Assembly (NCBI GenBank): GCA_964654545.1
Contig: CAZZIU010000015.1
Location: 5,320-69,319, forward strand
Origin: JABMOV01 sp964654545
GTDB taxonomy: Bacteria; Fidelibacterota; Marinisomatia; Marinisomatales; JABMOV01
Direction: 5' to 3'
Length of the DNA stretch: 64,000 nucleotides
A model generated the notes under the pieces. The model saw only the letters and a program-made list of their open reading frames with translations, searched no databases and had not been told where the DNA came from. The position numbers were made by a program, and so were the translations under genes. This document shows positions 1 to 8,313 of this stretch, in pieces (within the stretch, counting starts at the first letter, position 1; each line of letters opens with the position of its first letter).

Positions 1-308
1 TAAACGATGTTGCAAAAAAGTACATCGATTTATCTATTTTTGGTTTTTGTACATTCACTAAATGTATGGTCACTCCAGATCTAAAATTAGCGAAAATCTA
101 CTTTAGTGTTTTATCACCCAAGCAAACAATTCGGGAAATTGAAATAGGATTAAACCGTAAAAAAAAAGTTTTTAGAAAATACCTCGGTCAGTCATTACGG
201 ATTAAAAATACACCTGAATTAAAATTTTATTATGATAATACAATTGAAGAATCAAATCGGATAAACGAGTTACTGGCAAAAATACACAGCAATAAAGATG
301 ATTTATAA
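1..308 (+). CDS. rbfA: Ribosome-binding factor A, 3' part (5' end outside window)
   Basis: RbfA is a KH-like protein that helps the 30S subunit mature by binding near the 5' helix of 16S rRNA. The reading frame is open from base 3, upstream of the first ATG (66), so the gene begins before the window. The translated upstream part contains FGFCTFTKC followed by MVTPDLKLAKIYFSVL, which matches the RbfA core pattern in which a GFVTVT strand precedes VSPDLRxAKVYVS. The C-terminal part (TPELKFYYDNTIEESNRI) fits the family's last strand and helix. It overlaps truB by 11 bases; rbfA-truB-ribF-rpsO-pnp is a common bacterial order, which supports the call. Confidence 0.85.
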   Translation, partial: NDVAKKYIDLSIFGFCTFTKCMVTPDLKLAKIYFSVLSPKQTIREIEIGLNRKKKVFRKYLGQSLRIKNTPELKFYYDNTIEESNRINELLAKIHSNKDDL

Positions 309-954
309 TATCAACAAACCAGAAAATTGGACATCGTTCGATGTTGTAAAAAAGGTTCGAAGCATTACCAAAGAGAGAAAAGTTGGTCATGCTGGTACTT
401 TAGACCCCTTTGCGACTGGCGTATTGGTTATTGGTACAGGCGCAGATACAAAAAAATTATCACAAGTCACGGAAGCTGCAAAGGAATATTTTGCCACAAT
501 GGAATTGGGAAAGCAGACTTCAACGTTGGATACGGAAGGGGAAATTGTAAAAACCGCTTCAATTCCGAAAGATTGTTCCGTAGAGAGGATAGTAGAAGTG
601 CTATCCTCTTTTGTCGGGGATACATTGCAAACGCCACCGATGTTCTCGGCTAAAAAAGTCAATGGGAAAAAATTATATGAGTTGGCAAGGAAGAATATTG
701 AAATCAAAAGAAAACCGGTTCCCATCACCATATTTTCGATTGAGCTTGATGAGCTAAATCTTCCTTATCTCTCATTCTCTGTAACATGCGCGAAGGGAAC
801 CTATATTCGAGTGCTTGCCTGTGATATTGCTGCAAAACTCGAAACCTGCGGCTATTTAACGAGCCTTACTCGGACTCGTATTGGAAATTTTGATCTTGAA
901 AATTCAATGACTTTAACAGAATTTGAAAACAAATGGTCGTACATAGAAGCTTAA
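298..954 (+). CDS. truB: tRNA pseudouridine(55) synthase TruB
   Basis: TruB converts U55 in the T-loop of tRNAs to pseudouridine. The catalytic motif GHAGTLDPFATGVL is at residues 30-43, with Asp36 in TLDP as the expected nucleophile, and the later KGTYIRVLACDIA segment is also typical. At 218 aa it is a short form: it ends after the catalytic domain, leaving no room for the C-terminal PUA-type domain of the E. coli enzyme (about 314 aa). The start ATG lies inside the end of rbfA and the 3' end overlaps ribF by 22 bases, so translation of the three genes is probably coupled. Confidence 0.95.
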   Translation: MIYNINKPENWTSFDVVKKVRSITKERKVGHAGTLDPFATGVLVIGTGADTKKLSQVTEAAKEYFATMELGKQTSTLDTEGEIVKTASIPKDCSVERIVEVLSSFVGDTLQTPPMFSAKKVNGKKLYELARKNIEIKRKPVPITIFSIELDELNLPYLSFSVTCAKGTYIRVLACDIAAKLETCGYLTSLTRTRIGNFDLENSMTLTEFENKWSYIEA

Positions 955-1871
955 AAGATATCCAGGGAACGGAAGCATCCGTGCTAACGATGGGAACTTT
1001 CGATGGGCTGCACCGTGGGCATCAGGAAATAGTTCAACGAGTGATTCATCATAGCAATGCGTTGAATTTGCCATCCGTACTCATTACATACGATCCGCAC
1101 CCACGTTATATAATCAATAAAAATGAGTCGCCACCGCCCATGATCATGAGTATTGAAAAAAAACTTCAGATTCTTGATGAAATGGGTCTGGATGTTGCGG
1201 TGGTAATCCCTTTTACAAAAGAAATTTCTAGTCTCTCGGCAGCCGAATATATTGACCAAATTATTTGTCATTACTTCCATCCTAAGCATATTATTATTGG
1301 CTACGATCACCATTTTGGTCATGACCGAGAAGGATCCCCGGAATCGTTGGAATCTTATTGTGAAACGGGAGGATTTACACTTGATGTGGTTAATCCGGTA
1401 ACCGATGAAGGCAATATACTGTCCAGTACTCGTATTCGTGAATTGATATCTGGTGGATTTGTTAGACGGGCATCTTTTGAATTGGGATGGGTTTATGGAT
1501 TTGATTCTGAAGTCGTTCATGGTGCAGGACGTGGCAAGCAGCTATCCTTTCCAACCGCAAATTTTATTCCTAAAGATAAAAATCAGCTGTTGCCAAAAAA
1601 TGGAGTGTATTGTACCAGGGGAAGAGTTCATGGACAGCAATTATACGGAATGTGTAACTTAGGTATCAGACCTACCTTCGGTGAAAAAGATTTTGTTATG
1701 GAAGTACATTTTATTGACGAGTCACCGCGTGATTTGTATGGACAAACAATAACTATAGAGTTCTTAGAACGTATACGAGATGAGATAACATTTGAATCTG
1801 CAGATTCGCTCATTCGTCAATTAGAACTAGATAAAAATCAATGTACAACAATTATTAAAAAGTATATGTAG
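933..1871 (+). CDS. ribF: Bifunctional riboflavin kinase / FAD synthetase
   Basis: RibF makes FMN and then FAD from riboflavin. The N-terminal adenylyltransferase half has the nucleotide-binding signature MGTFDGLHRGHQ (about residues 20-31), an IIGYDHHFG motif and ISSTRIRELI. The C-terminal kinase half has GRGKQLSFPTANF and CNLGIRPTFG. Its 312 aa is normal for the two-domain enzyme. The ATG at 933 lies inside truB; no later ATG would keep the N-terminal strand leading into the MGTFDG motif. No FMN riboswitch was seen upstream, as expected for an internal operon gene. Confidence 0.95.
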   Translation: MVVHRSLKDIQGTEASVLTMGTFDGLHRGHQEIVQRVIHHSNALNLPSVLITYDPHPRYIINKNESPPPMIMSIEKKLQILDEMGLDVAVVIPFTKEISSLSAAEYIDQIICHYFHPKHIIIGYDHHFGHDREGSPESLESYCETGGFTLDVVNPVTDEGNILSSTRIRELISGGFVRRASFELGWVYGFDSEVVHGAGRGKQLSFPTANFIPKDKNQLLPKNGVYCTRGRVHGQQLYGMCNLGIRPTFGEKDFVMEVHFIDESPRDLYGQTITIEFLERIRDEITFESADSLIRQLELDKNQCTTIIKKYM

Positions 1872-1879
1872 GAGGAATA

Positions 1880-2149
1880 ATGCCACTTACTGTAGAACAA
1901 AAACAAGAAATCGTTGAAAAATTCGGAAAAGACGGAAAAGATACCGGTTCTGCCGAGGTGCAAATTGCATTATTGACGCAACGAATTCGTGAATTAACCG
2001 AGCATGTCAAACTTCATAAAAAGGATAACCATTCCAGATATGGCCTAGTGAAGTTGGTGGCTCAAAGAAAAAAAATGATGAAGTATTTACGTAAAACGAA
2101 TCCAGAATCATATGTAGATACAATTAAAAAACTGGATATAAGAGGATAA
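1880..2149 (+). CDS. rpsO: 30S ribosomal protein S15
   Basis: S15 is a primary 16S rRNA-binding protein of the small-subunit platform. The 89 aa product has the conserved core DTGSAEVQIALLTQRI and the HKKDNHSRYGLVKLVAQRKKMMKYL helix-loop-helix. A strong AGGAGG ribosome binding site at 1870-1875 lies within and just after the ribF stop codon. It is followed after 10 bases by pnp, the classical rpsO-pnp arrangement, where mRNA level is often set by RNase cleavage between the two genes. Confidence 0.98.
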   Translation: MPLTVEQKQEIVEKFGKDGKDTGSAEVQIALLTQRIRELTEHVKLHKKDNHSRYGLVKLVAQRKKMMKYLRKTNPESYVDTIKKLDIRG

Positions 2150-2159
2150 TTAATTATTT

Positions 2160-4313
2160 ATGGTATTTGTAGAACGAGAGATTGCCGGAAAACTTCTCAA
2201 AATTGAAACCGGTAAAGTAGCACGTCAATCGGCAGGTTCGGTTGTCGTAACCTATGGTGAAACCACTATTTTGGCAGCAGTCAATGCGTCTAAAGAATTG
2301 CGGGAAGGAATAGATTTTTTTCCACTACAAGTTGAATACCGAGAACGGTATTATGCCGGTGGTAAAATACCCGGCGGATTTTTCAAGCGCGAGGCAAAAC
2401 CATCGGACAAGGAAGTGTTGACCAGTCGTTTAACCGATCGCCCAATACGACCCTTGTTTCCGAAGGAGTTCCGGTATGAAACCCAGGTAATGATTACAGC
2501 GCTTTCCAGTGACGGTGAAAACCTGTCCGATACGCTGGCCGGTATCGGCGCATCTGCTGCGTTAATGATTTCAAATATTCCATGGAATGGACCAATTGCT
2601 ACTGTCCGAGTTGGAATGGTAGAGGGTAGTTATGTTGTGAACCCAACAAAATCCGAGATGGAAAACACAAATCTGGAGCTTATCGTCTCAGGGAATAAAC
2701 AAACTATTGTCATGGTTGAAGGTGAAGCTAAGGAAATCTCTGAGGAATCATTGGTTGATGCGCTTAAAGCTGCACACAAAACCATTGTGGAAATTATTGA
2801 GATGCAGATGGAGTTGGTTTCAAAATGTGTAGTCGAAAAAAGAGAAGTTCCCGTTGAGGAAACAGATGCCGAATTCACAGCATTTGTGAAGAAAAATGTG
2901 GAAAAAGAACTAAAAAAAGTATTCACTGTTTCGGATAAAAAAGAACGTGAGGATGCCTATCAATCGGTTATTTCATCATTTTGTGAGAGTCTTGATGTGG
3001 AAAGTGAAGATTTTGAATCGAAAAAATCATTAGCCGGAAACGTTATTGCCGATATGTTCAAAGAGATGGTTCGTGAAGATATCCTGAGTAGTGGAAACCG
3101 TATCGATGGAAGAAATACAAAAGAAATTCGACCAATTACAATTGACCCAGGTTATTTGAAACGGACCCATGGATCAGCACTTTTTACTCGAGGTGAAACC
3201 CAGGCATTAGCCGTAATCACGCTCGGTACAAAAAGTGATGAACAGATTATTGATGACATGGATAATGACTACAAAAAGAACTACATGCTGCACTACAATT
3301 TTCCACCATACTGTGTCGGTGAAGTCGGTCGCATTGGGTTTACCAGTCGTAGAGAAGTAGGTCATGGTAATTTGGCTGAACGATCATTGAAACCGGTGTT
3401 ACCATCTCCGGAAGATTTCCCATACACTATTCGCATTGTTTCAGAGATTATGGAGTCAAACGGATCTTCTTCTATGGCTTCCGTATGTGGTGGATCACTG
3501 TCGCTAATGGATGCTGGTGTTCCCATTAAATCACATGTGGCAGGAATTGCCATGGGATTAATCACGGACGGTAAGCGTCATGCCATTTTAAGCGATATTT
3601 TAGGTACGGAAGACCACCTTGGCGACATGGATTTTAAAGTTGCTGGGACGCGAGATGGAATTACGGCAATTCAACTCGATTTGAAAATAGAAGGTATTTC
3701 GTTCGAACTGCTCACAGAAGCTCTTGCGCAGGCGAAAGAAGGGCGCAGTCATATTTTAGGTAAAATGGAGGAAGCCCTTCCTGAACCACGTAAAGAAATA
3801 TCACCATTTGCTCCACAAATTCGGACAATCCAAATAAATCCGGAAAAAATTGGTGCGCTGATCGGCCCTGGCGGGAAGAATATTAAACGGATTATTGCTG
3901 ATACTGAATGCAATATCGAAGTTGATGATGAAGGGAACGTTTTTGTATCAAGTAGAGACCGCGATAAATGCAATGATGCTGTCGAGCTTATTCGGGCCAT
4001 GACTATGGAACCTGAAGTTGGGATGGAATTTGATGGAATCATTACAAGAATAATGACATTCGGTGCCTTTGTTGAGTTTGTTCCTGGGCGTGAAGGATTA
4101 ATTCATATTTCCAATCTGGAATGGCATCGTGTCAATCAGGTTGAAGATGTAGTGAAATCCGGTGATAAAGTCCGGGTCAAATTGATAAAAATAGATGATG
4201 AAGGTCGCCTGGACTTCAGTCGCAAGGCACTATTGCCTAAACCGGAAGGGTATGTGGAGCCGGAAAGACGGCCACGCCCTCCAAGAAACAAACCATTCAA
4301 AAAACGATTTTAA
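2160..4313 (+). CDS. pnp: Polyribonucleotide nucleotidyltransferase (PNPase)
   Basis: PNPase degrades RNA 3' to 5' using phosphate and can add tails in reverse. The 717 aa product has two RNase PH-like halves joined by an alpha-helical linker, a KH domain (IGALIGPGGKNIKRIIADT, about residues 560-580) and a C-terminal S1 domain (FDGIITRIMTFGAFVEFVPG ... LIHISNL). The last 20 residues are Arg/Pro/Lys-rich, probably an unstructured RNA-binding tail. The first PH half keeps FFPLQVEYRERYYAGGKIPGG and the second keeps the SNGSSSMASVCGGSL active-site region, so the enzyme looks complete and catalytic. Confidence 0.98.
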   Translation: MVFVEREIAGKLLKIETGKVARQSAGSVVVTYGETTILAAVNASKELREGIDFFPLQVEYRERYYAGGKIPGGFFKREAKPSDKEVLTSRLTDRPIRPLFPKEFRYETQVMITALSSDGENLSDTLAGIGASAALMISNIPWNGPIATVRVGMVEGSYVVNPTKSEMENTNLELIVSGNKQTIVMVEGEAKEISEESLVDALKAAHKTIVEIIEMQMELVSKCVVEKREVPVEETDAEFTAFVKKNVEKELKKVFTVSDKKEREDAYQSVISSFCESLDVESEDFESKKSLAGNVIADMFKEMVREDILSSGNRIDGRNTKEIRPITIDPGYLKRTHGSALFTRGETQALAVITLGTKSDEQIIDDMDNDYKKNYMLHYNFPPYCVGEVGRIGFTSRREVGHGNLAERSLKPVLPSPEDFPYTIRIVSEIMESNGSSSMASVCGGSLSLMDAGVPIKSHVAGIAMGLITDGKRHAILSDILGTEDHLGDMDFKVAGTRDGITAIQLDLKIEGISFELLTEALAQAKEGRSHILGKMEEALPEPRKEISPFAPQIRTIQINPEKIGALIGPGGKNIKRIIADTECNIEVDDEGNVFVSSRDRDKCNDAVELIRAMTMEPEVGMEFDGIITRIMTFGAFVEFVPGREGLIHISNLEWHRVNQVEDVVKSGDKVRVKLIKIDDEGRLDFSRKALLPKPEGYVEPERRPRPPRNKPFKKRF

Positions 4314-4331
4314 CAAAAAAGGAGTTGCATC

Positions 4332-5450
4332 ATGAAGATTGGGGTTCCTAAGGAAATAAAACCCAGTGAATCTCGTGTAGCTTTAACACCTCAGGGGGCA
4401 TTAGAACTAACCAACAGAGGTCACAATGTTTTCGTCGAAAGCAATGCTGGGGTAAACTCTGGTTACTCTGATGAAGATTATAAATCGGAGGGATGCTCCA
4501 TTTTTCCCACAGCTTCAGATGTTTTTAAGGAATCAGAGCTAATCGTTAAAGTAAAGGAACCTCAACCAGTTGAAATTGATATGTGCCGTTCCGATATGGC
4601 GATGTTTACATATTTCCATTTTGCGGCATCGGAGAATTTGACAAGATCATTTGCTGAAACAGGTGCGACTTCGATAGCATACGAAACAATCACTTCAAAA
4701 GATGGCAGCCTGCCACTACTGGTACCCATGAGCGAAGTTGCCGGAAGAATGGCCGTTCAGGAGGGTGCAAAATATCTGGAAAAGGCGCAGGGTGGCAGTG
4801 GTATTTTATTGGGAGGTGTTCCTGGTGTAGAACCAGCCGTTGTAACAATCATCGGTGGAGGTGTTGTTGGAACGAATGCCTGCCATATTGCAGCAGGATT
4901 AGGTGCCCATGTGTATATACTTGATACCAGTCTACCTCGTCTGCGTTATTTAGATGAAATCATGCCAAAAAATGTTACGACCGTTTACAGCAATCAATAC
5001 AATTTGAAAAAATTACTTTTGAAAACTGATTTATTGGTTGGCGCTGTATTAATACCTGGAGCAAAAGCCCCAAAATTAGTGACAAAAGAAATGCTCAAAT
5101 TAATGCATCCTGGTAGTGTGATTGTTGATGTGGCTGTGGATCAAGGCGGCTGTGTGGAAACCTGCCATCCCACAACACACGATAATCCAACGTTTGAAGT
5201 TGATGGCATTATTCATTATTGTGTCGCCAATATGCCCGGTGCAGTTCCATTCACATCAACAATTGCTTTAACCAATGCAACCATGCCATATCTAATTCAA
5301 ATTGCTGAATATGGTGTCCTAAAAGCCCTAAGTAAAAATAAATCATTACTTCCCGGACTCAATACGTATAAAGGGCATATTACACATGACGGTGTAGCTG
5401 AAGCATTTGGGCTTGAATATATAGATCCTTCAACCGCTCTAACTTTATAG
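4332..5450 (+). CDS. ald: Alanine dehydrogenase
   Basis: This enzyme interconverts L-alanine and pyruvate plus ammonia with NAD+. The N-terminus MKIGVPKEIKPSESRVALTP is diagnostic of the alanine dehydrogenase / pyridine nucleotide transhydrogenase family. The Rossmann motif GGGVVGTNACHIAAGLGA lies near residue 175, and the C-terminal part carries NMPGAVPFTSTIALTNAT. Its 372 aa matches the family's 370 or so, and there is no transhydrogenase extension. A good AAAGGAG site (4317-4323) precedes the ATG. It follows pnp by 18 bases and may be co-transcribed, though the functions are unrelated. Confidence 0.95.
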   Translation: MKIGVPKEIKPSESRVALTPQGALELTNRGHNVFVESNAGVNSGYSDEDYKSEGCSIFPTASDVFKESELIVKVKEPQPVEIDMCRSDMAMFTYFHFAASENLTRSFAETGATSIAYETITSKDGSLPLLVPMSEVAGRMAVQEGAKYLEKAQGGSGILLGGVPGVEPAVVTIIGGGVVGTNACHIAAGLGAHVYILDTSLPRLRYLDEIMPKNVTTVYSNQYNLKKLLLKTDLLVGAVLIPGAKAPKLVTKEMLKLMHPGSVIVDVAVDQGGCVETCHPTTHDNPTFEVDGIIHYCVANMPGAVPFTSTIALTNATMPYLIQIAEYGVLKALSKNKSLLPGLNTYKGHITHDGVAEAFGLEYIDPSTALTL

Positions 5451-5503
5451 ATAAAGTAAGATACGGCTAGTTATTTTCGTACTTGCTTTCAGTGATTGCA
5501 GGC

Positions 5504-5534
5504 AGTAATATCTTGGTATACTTCGAGTATTACT
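5504..5534. promoter_or_regulatory. Inverted repeat just upstream of the MerR-type gene
   Basis: AGTAATA (5504-5510) and TATTACT (5528-5534) are perfect reverse complements separated by 17 bases, ending 4 bases before the ATG of the MerR-family gene. Dyads of this kind are plausible autoregulatory operators, but the position over the ribosome binding region would also suit an mRNA hairpin. Only the repeat itself is seen; any role is inferred. Confidence 0.3.
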
Positions 5535-5538
5535 TGAA

Positions 5539-5901
5539 ATGAATAACACAAACACCGGAATTAAAAAATTATATTACTCCATTGGGGAAGTCAGCGAAAT
5601 CACGGGAGTAAAGCCGTACGTACTTCGATATTGGCAAACTGAGTTCAAGCAACTTAATCCGCCAAAAAATCGAGCCGGGAACAGGACATACAGACAAAAA
5701 GATATTGATCTAATTCTACAGATCAAATCTTTGCTCTACGATAAAAAATTTACGATCGAGGGTGCACGGCATATGCTAGAATCAGGTGAAGGGCAAAAAT
5801 TGCTCGAAGGAAATGAACCAAAGAAGGAACAGTTTACTTCTGCTTTCATTGGTGATTTGCGAAATGAACTATTAGAGATTTTAAAAATTATTCGTGAGTA
5901 A
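5539..5901 (+). CDS. MerR-family transcriptional regulator
   Basis: This is a small DNA-binding regulator of 120 aa. Residues 11-80 form a MerR winged helix-turn-helix: YYSIGEVSEITGVKPYVLRYW then RTYRQKDIDLILQIKSLLYDK. The rest (about 40 residues) is too short for a large effector domain and has no cysteine pair for metal sensing. Short MerR proteins of this type are widespread in FCB bacteria and usually have no assigned ligand. It sits between ald and tRNA-Pro with an inverted repeat immediately upstream, so autoregulation is possible. The target genes are unknown. Confidence 0.85.
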   Translation: MNNTNTGIKKLYYSIGEVSEITGVKPYVLRYWQTEFKQLNPPKNRAGNRTYRQKDIDLILQIKSLLYDKKFTIEGARHMLESGEGQKLLEGNEPKKEQFTSAFIGDLRNELLEILKIIRE

Positions 5902-5915
5902 ATTACATGGTTTTA

Positions 5916-5989
5916 CGGAGCGTGGCGCAGTCCGGTAGCGCACTGCAATGGGGTTGCAGGGGTCGGAGGTTCAAATCCTCTCGCTCCGA
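5916..5989 (+). tRNA. tRNA-Pro (anticodon GGG)
   Basis: A full cloverleaf can be drawn. The acceptor arm pairs CGGAGCG (5916-5922) with CGCTCCG (5982-5988), with discriminator A at 5989. The anticodon stem is CTGCA / TGCAG with a seven-base loop ATGGGGT, giving anticodon GGG with T33 and G37, and the T arm contains GGTTCAAATCC. C1-G72 and G37 are typical of bacterial tRNA-Pro. The CCA end is not encoded. Confidence 0.95.
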
Positions 5990-5991
5990 CG

Positions 5992-6015
5992 AAAGGCTCA
6001 ATAGAGCCTTTTTTT
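5992..6015 (+). terminator. Rho-independent terminator after tRNA-Pro
   Basis: AAAGGCTC (5992-5999), loop AATA and its exact complement GAGCCTTT lead into a T run ending at 6015. The hairpin starts 3 bases after the tRNA and would end the tRNA-Pro transcript. Confidence 0.85.
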
Positions 6016-6058
6016 ATGGTGCAAAATCATTTAAAAACGAGGATGAATTGTTAGAGCA

Positions 6059-6733
6059 ATGCTGAATGACCCAACAATAGTCCCCTTAACAATTGTATTG
6101 CTCATCCTGGTAACAATTGCAGTTGTCCAAAACTTGTACAAAGTAGTGGGTTTCCTTCTCTTTACATATGCCTTATATATGGTGATTATTTGGATTAGAG
6201 CAGAAACGCCTGACACGGCAGTTTTTAATCTTCAAAGCAGTGTCAAAATAAATAGTATACAGGATGTGAAGGTTGATACAACAGAGAGTATCACTCAATT
6301 CGTCAGGACGACCTCCGATAATTCTGATACCCATGAGATTATACCAAGCTCGGTTGAAAAAAAGGTTTTGGTACCATTAACTGTCAATAGAATAGTAGCC
6401 GCCGGGGATATTGTAAATAGACTACCTGAGCAAATTGGAAGTGTGTTTGCAGATACATTAAATGCAATATATTGTTTTACAGCTATCAGAAATCTGAATG
6501 GATCACCTCAAAAACTTTATCACCGTTGGTACTATGAAAATCAATACTTTTCAACGGTGGATATAATAGTAGGACGCTCATACAATTGGCGATGCTGGAG
6601 TAAAATATCAAATGTAAGCGAATGGACAGGGAACTGGGAAGTACAGGTTTTGGATTCATCATTGGCAGTACTTGATTCTATTAATTTTATAGTGCGAAAA
6701 TCTTTTCCGGATACAATTCGTCGTGTTCAATAA
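6059..6733 (+). CDS. Membrane protein with C-terminal DUF2914 domain
   Basis: This 224 aa protein has two N-terminal hydrophobic segments (about residues 5-23 and 28-46). A polar linker follows, and then a C-terminal domain of about 70 residues matching DUF2914: CFTAIRN, YHRWYYENQYFSTVDIIVG, WRCWSKIS and GNWEVQVLD in order. The DUF2914 function is unknown; in other proteins it is a small extracytoplasmic beta domain at the end of membrane-anchored proteins. The ATG at 6059 is used because an in-frame stop lies 15 bases upstream; its ribosome binding site is weak. The 3' end overlaps the next gene by 11 bases, so it probably belongs to the envelope cluster that follows. Confidence 0.75.
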   Translation: MLNDPTIVPLTIVLLILVTIAVVQNLYKVVGFLLFTYALYMVIIWIRAETPDTAVFNLQSSVKINSIQDVKVDTTESITQFVRTTSDNSDTHEIIPSSVEKKVLVPLTVNRIVAAGDIVNRLPEQIGSVFADTLNAIYCFTAIRNLNGSPQKLYHRWYYENQYFSTVDIIVGRSYNWRCWSKISNVSEWTGNWEVQVLDSSLAVLDSINFIVRKSFPDTIRRVQ

Positions 6734-7664
6734 AATTCAGTCATTTCTAGTATTTACTATCTTATTCCTCATTATTTCATGTAACGGAAAAGAGTCTCAA
6801 TCGGATTTGCAACTGATTTGGGAAGAGGAAAATATAGCATTACCAGAAGGCGTTGTAATCTACAAAGGCTTCAATAAATCCTTACCGGTGAAAGCTTGGG
6901 TGATCAAGGTCAATCACAATGCGCCTCGTATTGATACTCGCATTTTGGTGTCACGGGATTCTGACAAACGAGAAACAGTGGCAGAATTCGCTCAACATTC
7001 AGAGGCATTTATCGTCGTAAATGGCGGATATTTTTTGACGCAAAAAAATCCAAGTAATCATGTGGGTTTACTTATGGTTGATGGGGAATTAATTGAACCA
7101 GCATCCGAATCGGTAATCAGAACCGGATTACGATATCCAGTGGCCAGAGGTGCATTTGGAATAGATGAAAATGGACAATATGACATCGCATGGGCATCGA
7201 CAAGGAACGATTCATTGTTTGAATGGGTTGATCCTATAAGAAATGAAGTCGGTGATCCTGACACTGTACTGGATTTTTCACATGCCAAATTCTGGGATAT
7301 GCATTATGCTTTGCACGCAGGACCAGTACTGGTACATGACGGTAAAATGCATGTATACACCACTGAGGAAGTATTTTTTGGGACAAAAATACCTCAAGTT
7401 CATCCCAGGACCGCAATCGGTTATACAAAGGGTAATGATCTTATAATTGCCGTCGTGGATGGTCGTCAGCCGGAGAGCAGGGGGGCATCACTTGACGAGT
7501 TGGCCCAGATTATGATTTATTACGATTGCATTGAAGCATTAAACCTTGATGGTGGCGGGTCAAGCTCTATGTGGGTTAATGGAACACTGCTGAATCGACC
7601 ATCGGGCAATAACACTATGCGGGAAATCATGTCTTCAGTTGCTATTTTCTACAATGAAGACTAA
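6723..7664 (+). CDS. Lipoprotein with phosphodiester glycosidase (NAGPA-like) domain
   Basis: The N-terminus has a lipoprotein signal (hydrophobic LVFTILFLIISC, lipid-modified Cys near residue 20), so it should be anchored to a membrane facing the periplasm or outside. The rest matches the NAGPA / phosphodiester glycosidase family: VVNGGYF, then RTAIGYT, AVVDGRQPESRGASLDELA and the signature NLDGGGSSSMWVNG. Members remove sugars linked by phosphodiesters, for instance GlcNAc-phosphodiester uncovering in animals; bacterial substrates are mostly unknown, with cell-surface glycans likely. The start is GTG at 6723, overlapping the DUF2914 gene by 11 bases. It is followed by a glycosyltransferase, consistent with envelope glycan work. 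Confidence 0.8.
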   Translation: MFNKIQSFLVFTILFLIISCNGKESQSDLQLIWEEENIALPEGVVIYKGFNKSLPVKAWVIKVNHNAPRIDTRILVSRDSDKRETVAEFAQHSEAFIVVNGGYFLTQKNPSNHVGLLMVDGELIEPASESVIRTGLRYPVARGAFGIDENGQYDIAWASTRNDSLFEWVDPIRNEVGDPDTVLDFSHAKFWDMHYALHAGPVLVHDGKMHVYTTEEVFFGTKIPQVHPRTAIGYTKGNDLIIAVVDGRQPESRGASLDELAQIMIYYDCIEALNLDGGGSSSMWVNGTLLNRPSGNNTMREIMSSVAIFYNED

Positions 7665-8313
7665 TTATAAAATTATAGTTCCAATTTATAATGGTTCGCG
7701 CTACTTGACACAATTTATCCGGTCATTCACAAATGAACAACAAACAAACCTACTTCTGGTTAATGATGGCAGTACTGATAAAACAGCAGAAATTGGACAA
7801 AGTTTTGAGATATCCATGCTGCACCATCCAACGAATCTTGGAAAAGGTTATGCGTTACAAAATGGATTGTCAACAGCCTTTTCGTCTCATGCTGATTATT
7901 GTATCACAATGGATTGCGATTTGCAGCATCCGGTTGACAAGATTCCAGAATTTATCTCCTTGTATGAACCATCGATGTTAATTATCGGCAACCGGAAAAA
8001 CCGTAAAAATATGCCTATGCATCGTGTAATTTCCAATTACCTAACCAGTCTGTTCATTTCTGTTCGAACCAATACGGTCGTAAAAGATTCACAATGCGGT
8101 TATAGATTAATTCCAAAGAAAATCAGAACTCTTGTACTGAAGGAAAGCGGGTTTCAGTATGAAAGTGAATTAGTAATTAAAAGTTTGTTATCTGGTATAA
8201 AATTAAGACATATCACTATACCAACAATTTACGGTGATGAGCGATCGGCTATCCGCGGTATCCGTGAGACAATACGGTTTACGAATCTTTGGTTAAGGAG
8301 TTTTTTCTGGTGA
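7654..8313 (+). CDS. Family 2 glycosyltransferase
   Basis: This is a 219 aa GT-A fold transferase. KIIVPIYNGSRYL opens the fold, LLLVNDGSTDKT binds the nucleotide, NLGKGYALQNGL follows, and MDCDLQHP is the DXD-type metal site. The C-terminal segment VKDSQCGYRLIPKK also occurs in polyprenyl-phosphate sugar transferases (DPM/GtrB-like), but no C-terminal membrane segments are present. The start was placed at ATG 7654, overlapping the preceding stop by 11 bases; a TTG at 7639 is less likely. The stop overlaps the next gene's GTG start in a GTGA arrangement. Sugar donor and acceptor cannot be read from the sequence. Confidence 0.85.
   Translation: MKTNYKIIVPIYNGSRYLTQFIRSFTNEQQTNLLLVNDGSTDKTAEIGQSFEISMLHHPTNLGKGYALQNGLSTAFSSHADYCITMDCDLQHPVDKIPEFISLYEPSMLIIGNRKNRKNMPMHRVISNYLTSLFISVRTNTVVKDSQCGYRLIPKKIRTLVLKESGFQYESELVIKSLLSGIKLRHITIPTIYGDERSAIRGIRETIRFTNLWLRSFFW

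Noticed and set aside
984..1520. 178-codon open frame on the minus strand
   Set aside because: It is fully antisense to ribF, whose domains are clear; there is no independent signal for a gene.
7639..7656. TTG 7639 as the start of the GT2 gene
   Set aside because: It lies deep in the preceding gene with no ribosome binding site; ATG 7654 gives the conserved N-terminal KIIVPIYN strand directly.
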